A stretch of DNA of 64,000 nt from positions 57,109,788 to 57,173,787 of the forward strand of contig CM055100.1 of assembly GCA_029204225.1 (NCBI GenBank), given 5' to 3'. Both the position numbers and the translations under genes were made by a program. The notes under the pieces were generated by a model. That model ran no database searches. It had not been told where the DNA came from and saw nothing but the letters and a program-made list of their open reading frames with translations. Shown here in pieces: positions 63,093 through 64,000 of this stretch (position 1 is the stretch's first letter; each line of letters starts with the position of its first letter). The DNA comes from Diphasiastrum complanatum (Eukaryota > Streptophyta > Lycopodiopsida > Lycopodiales > Lycopodiaceae).

Positions 63093-64000
63093 CTATTCAT
63101 CATCAGCTTGTGTGTCAGATTCTATGGCAGTATTGTCATGAAGAAATTCTCTGCTAGAGTATGCATCCAATAGATGTGCATTATCCTTATTTCCACTAAG
63201 TTCAATATAAGTGGAATACAATGAATAATGGGATCTCCTTAAAGGAACATTACCATCAGTAAAACCTAGAATGTTCAAAACATAAGATCTTTTGACAAAA
63301 ATGATCTTATTTGTCTTAACAAATTTATGTCCTCCTAGATAAAATGATAAAGCTTTAACTGCCATAATAAGAACCTCCCCAAGTGGGCTCAAGTTGGAAT
63401 GAGCGATACAGATCTCATTCTTCAAGAAATGTCTAAGATAGTGGCCAAGTCCACTATCCCTCTTGAACGAGAATGCATGTTGTCTGAAACCACCTCGTCT
63501 CACAGCAAAATCATCAATTATGAGAGCATCTTGCAATAAGAAATATGTTAGCAAAAATACATTCAGTGGTTAAAAACATTCTAATGCAAGGAAGTTTAAA
63601 CACTTACCCATTCTTCATCATCAACAACAACCAGATCATGATGATCAATATAAAGGTCACCTACTGAAGTGGAATCATCAGTGAAATGCATTAATGATGG
63701 ATGAGGGAAGCCCATCTAGGATTGAAATGTCGTGAATTCTTCATCGGATGGTTTGTCTCGCCCATCCTCAGCAATATTTGATAAAGTATTAGTCAGGCAT
63801 TCTTCACCGATCATGAGTCCCTCCTCATCATCAAAATTAATTCCAGCAACAAGGTCATCTGTTTCAAAATCTACAAAGTCGAAGAATTCGGAAATTGTGA
63901 CAGATAATAAACATAGAACCTCATCTTCACGATAATCAAAAAATTTACATAAATCAGTTGTAGTAAGATATACATCATCATTTATATAATATACAGACAA
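63093..64000 (-). CDS. Transposon B minus-strand gene, unrecognised, partial
   Basis: The frame enters from beyond 64000, is very acidic (DDLVAGINFDDEEG, EDGRDKPSDEEF), and meets a TAG at 63716. The same frame stays open after that stop to a good GTAAGTG donor at about 63607, and an acceptor (ttcttattgcaag) at about 63541 leads to 63540-63093. That exon encodes FAVRRGGFRQHAFSFKR, LGHYLRHFLKNEICIAHSNLS, MAVKALSFYLGGHKFV and an acidic end. Its position corresponds to the H3-Ulp1 gene of transposon A, but no Ulp1 motifs are present. There is a faint, unproven similarity to a histone-fold layout. Treat it as unknown, possibly a pseudogene because of the TAG. Confidence 0.45.

Larger units (their letters stand above)
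58940..64000. mobile_element. DNA transposon B, right end outside window
   Basis: Inserted in copia-5 RNase H. Its first ~730 bp match transposon A, including subterminal motifs cccgacgagggcc (58956), the inverted tatcgggc (59112) and cccgacaaggccc (59174). A plus-strand gene (59380-62950) carries the transposase and a converging minus-strand gene runs from beyond 64000 to 63093. The layout equals that of A, but the interior coding sequences do not match A. Confidence 0.7.

Noticed and set aside
63093-63540. Possible H2B/H2A-like histone fold in the transposon B minus gene (LRHFLK, LSPLGEVLIMAVKALSFYL, NKIIFVKR)
   Set aside because: Only a loose match of hydrophobic pattern with a required gap of several residues; no diagnostic H2A or H2B block. 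Kept only as a hint.

Overview
The window is nuclear DNA of a land plant. It has AT-rich sequence, spliced NRT1/PTR-family (NPF) transporter genes with plant intron positions, plant-type Ty1/copia and Ty3/gypsy elements primed by initiator-Met tRNA, and long (TC)n/(GA)n microsatellites. The exact lineage cannot be read from the sequence; the large introns and repeat load would suit a fern, lycophyte or gymnosperm as well as an angiosperm. Only two host genes are convincing; nearly everything between them is nested, decaying transposon sequence.

Layout. 1-7.35 kb: minus-strand NPF8-like peptide/nitrate transporter gene whose last exon(s) lie left of the window, with a ~414 bp tandem duplication beside exon 1 and a G-box-rich promoter. 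7.35-10.2 kb: intergenic DNA ending in a poly-C run and a ~150 bp (TC)n tract. 10.9-12.05 kb: relic of a DNA transposon with a DUF7869-like transposase. 12.6-15.1 kb: copia gag fragment, LTR and gypsy tail. 15.1-26.3 kb: gypsy element with two LTRs, split by a nearly complete minus-strand copia element (LTRs about 250 bp, target duplication GATGA). 26.3-30.8 kb: copia fragment, another gypsy LTR end with PBS, and non-coding gypsy-like leader. 30.8-35.24 kb: DNA transposon A. 35.25-38.4 kb: truncated copia-2. 39.1-44.8 kb: copia fragments and LTRs. 44.8-56.6 kb: a second NPF gene, plus strand and with a readable coding structure, lying between two inverted copies of a 0.6-0.75 kb repeat. 56.6-58.95 kb: copia-5. 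58.95 kb to the end: DNA transposon B.

The most unusual object is transposon A. On its minus strand is a gene whose reading frames spell a histone H3-like protein: an N-terminal tail beginning like H3, the alpha-N/alpha-1 region, alpha-2 and loop 2, followed without a break by a basic, NLS-like linker and then a Ulp1/SUMO-protease (C48) domain in spliced exons. It carries one frameshift and two stops here, so this copy is dead. Its promoter lies in a ~400 bp dyad-symmetric region that looks bidirectional, as histone promoters often are. Transposon B has the same left terminal module and first exon but carries a different interior: a zinc-finger/coiled-coil segment, a DDE-type transposase with an internal CxxC insertion, and an unrecognised acidic minus-strand gene that runs off the window. 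I know of no described H3-Ulp1 fusion carried by a transposon; this is the candidate new system.
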